Shown here in pieces: positions 63,846 to 64,000 of a stretch of 64,000 nt of DNA. A program made the translations under genes and the position numbers. The number at the start of each line of letters is the position of its first letter. Within the stretch, counting starts at the first letter, position 1. The notes beneath the pieces were generated by a model. The model made no database searches, was not told where the DNA came from, and saw only the letters and a list, made by a program, of their open reading frames with translations. Origin of the DNA: Reyranella sp. (GTDB taxonomy: Bacteria > Pseudomonadota > Alphaproteobacteria > Reyranellales > Reyranellaceae); NCBI RefSeq assembly GCF_017305915.1, contig NZ_JAFKJN010000023.1, forward strand, positions 1 through 64,000, in the 5' to 3' direction.

Positions 63846-64000
63846 TCAATCGAAGTCGCGATCGGCGCCGATCAGCCCGCGCAGCTCGCGGGCCAGCGCC
63901 GAAAAGGCTTCCGATTGTGGCGCGCGCGGACGCGGCAGGTCCACCTTGATGTCTGCCGCGATGCGGCCCGGCCGCGGGGTGAACACCAGGATGCGGTCGG
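63846..64000 (-). CDS. ABC transporter ATPase (NitT/TauT/SsuB type), 3' end only
   Basis: The last 51 codons of an ABC ATPase whose start is beyond the right edge. RILVFTPRPGRIAADIKVDLPRPR followed by FSALARELRGLI is the typical C-terminal end of nitrate/sulfonate/taurine ABC ATPases (SsuB/TauB family), where the strand VMSPRPGRI is common. The adjacent alpha/beta hydrolase lies downstream of it. The assignment rests on this short stretch. Confidence 0.75.
   Translation of the reverse strand, partial: DRILVFTPRPGRIAADIKVDLPRPRAPQSEAFSALARELRGLIGADRDFD

Overview
The window is about 64 kb of high-GC (roughly two thirds G+C), densely coded bacterial chromosome. The gene content suggests a free-living soil or freshwater alphaproteobacterium. 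The evidence is: rlmB beside tRNA-Tyr, tRNA-Gly and tuf; an Irr/ICE-like palindrome before katG; a tripartite-tricarboxylate-type binding protein; a Liv-type ABC operon with acyl-CoA ligases; and several dispersed short palindromic repeats. A Reyranella-like or related Rhodospirillales/Hyphomicrobiales lineage is my guess and cannot be verified here. I see no prophage, plasmid or CRISPR array. The only transposase is a REP-associated one.

Layout. 1-1.5 kb: the 5' end of tuf, tRNA-Gly, tRNA-Tyr, rlmB and tRNA-Thr. 1.6-12.3 kb: a sugar-nucleotide and glycan region. It has two UDP-glucose 4-epimerases, a carbamoyltransferase, a family 2 glycosyltransferase, a plant-type GDP-mannose 3,5-epimerase and a UDP-glucuronate decarboxylase. 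A two-subunit molybdenum hydroxylase is translationally coupled to the carbamoyltransferase. A RAYT transposase between perfect inverted REP arms sits between the epimerase and the decarboxylase. 12.4-16.5 kb: an acyl-CoA ligase, a secreted Trp/Asn/Gly-rich protein, a phosphotransferase, and a second REP pair with the same boundary motif. 16.3-20.2 kb: an Mla/Mce-type lipid transport operon with a STAS-fused permease.

20.3-36.3 kb is mixed metabolism: a PPK2-type kinase, RlmJ, a secreted archaemetzincin-like protein whose zinc-binding motif is lost, an acetamidase/formamidase, twin MFS transporters around a cytochrome c, NfeD/SPFH membrane proteins, a class I glutamine amidotransferase, a DsbA-fold isomerase, a broken dialkylglycine decarboxylase, a fatty acid desaturase and a D-aminoacylase. 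36.3-52.7 kb: katG, an orphan TctC-type binding protein, an acyl dehydratase and acyl-CoA ligase with a divergent IclR regulator, a GST, an M20 peptidase, an SDR, a methyltransferase, two drug-efflux-type MFS proteins, a transglutaminase-like protein, two thioesterases and an acyl-CoA dehydrogenase. 52.7-59.5 kb: a livHMGF operon with an AMP-dependent acyl-CoA ligase and its periplasmic binding protein. The order fits uptake and immediate CoA-activation of an organic acid. 59.5-64 kb: an SGNH-type protein, two tandem SDRs, an alpha/beta hydrolase and the 3' end of a NitT/TauT-type ABC ATPase.

The most notable material is: (1) a five-gene coupled operon joining GalE, a glycosyltransferase and a carbamoyltransferase to a Tat-type molybdenum hydroxylase, opposite GDP-mannose 3,5-epimerase; (2) REP elements bounded by TAGTCTT/AGTCTT that coincide with the stop codons of flanking genes; (3) a palindromic repeat inserted between livG and livF that creates a 57-codon reading frame and apparently supplies the livF ribosome-binding site; (4) a non-catalytic archaemetzincin relative; (5) two copies of a roughly 100-bp palindromic element ending in a DnaA-box-like motif. 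No intergenic gap exceeds about 300 bases, and the larger ones are described as features.
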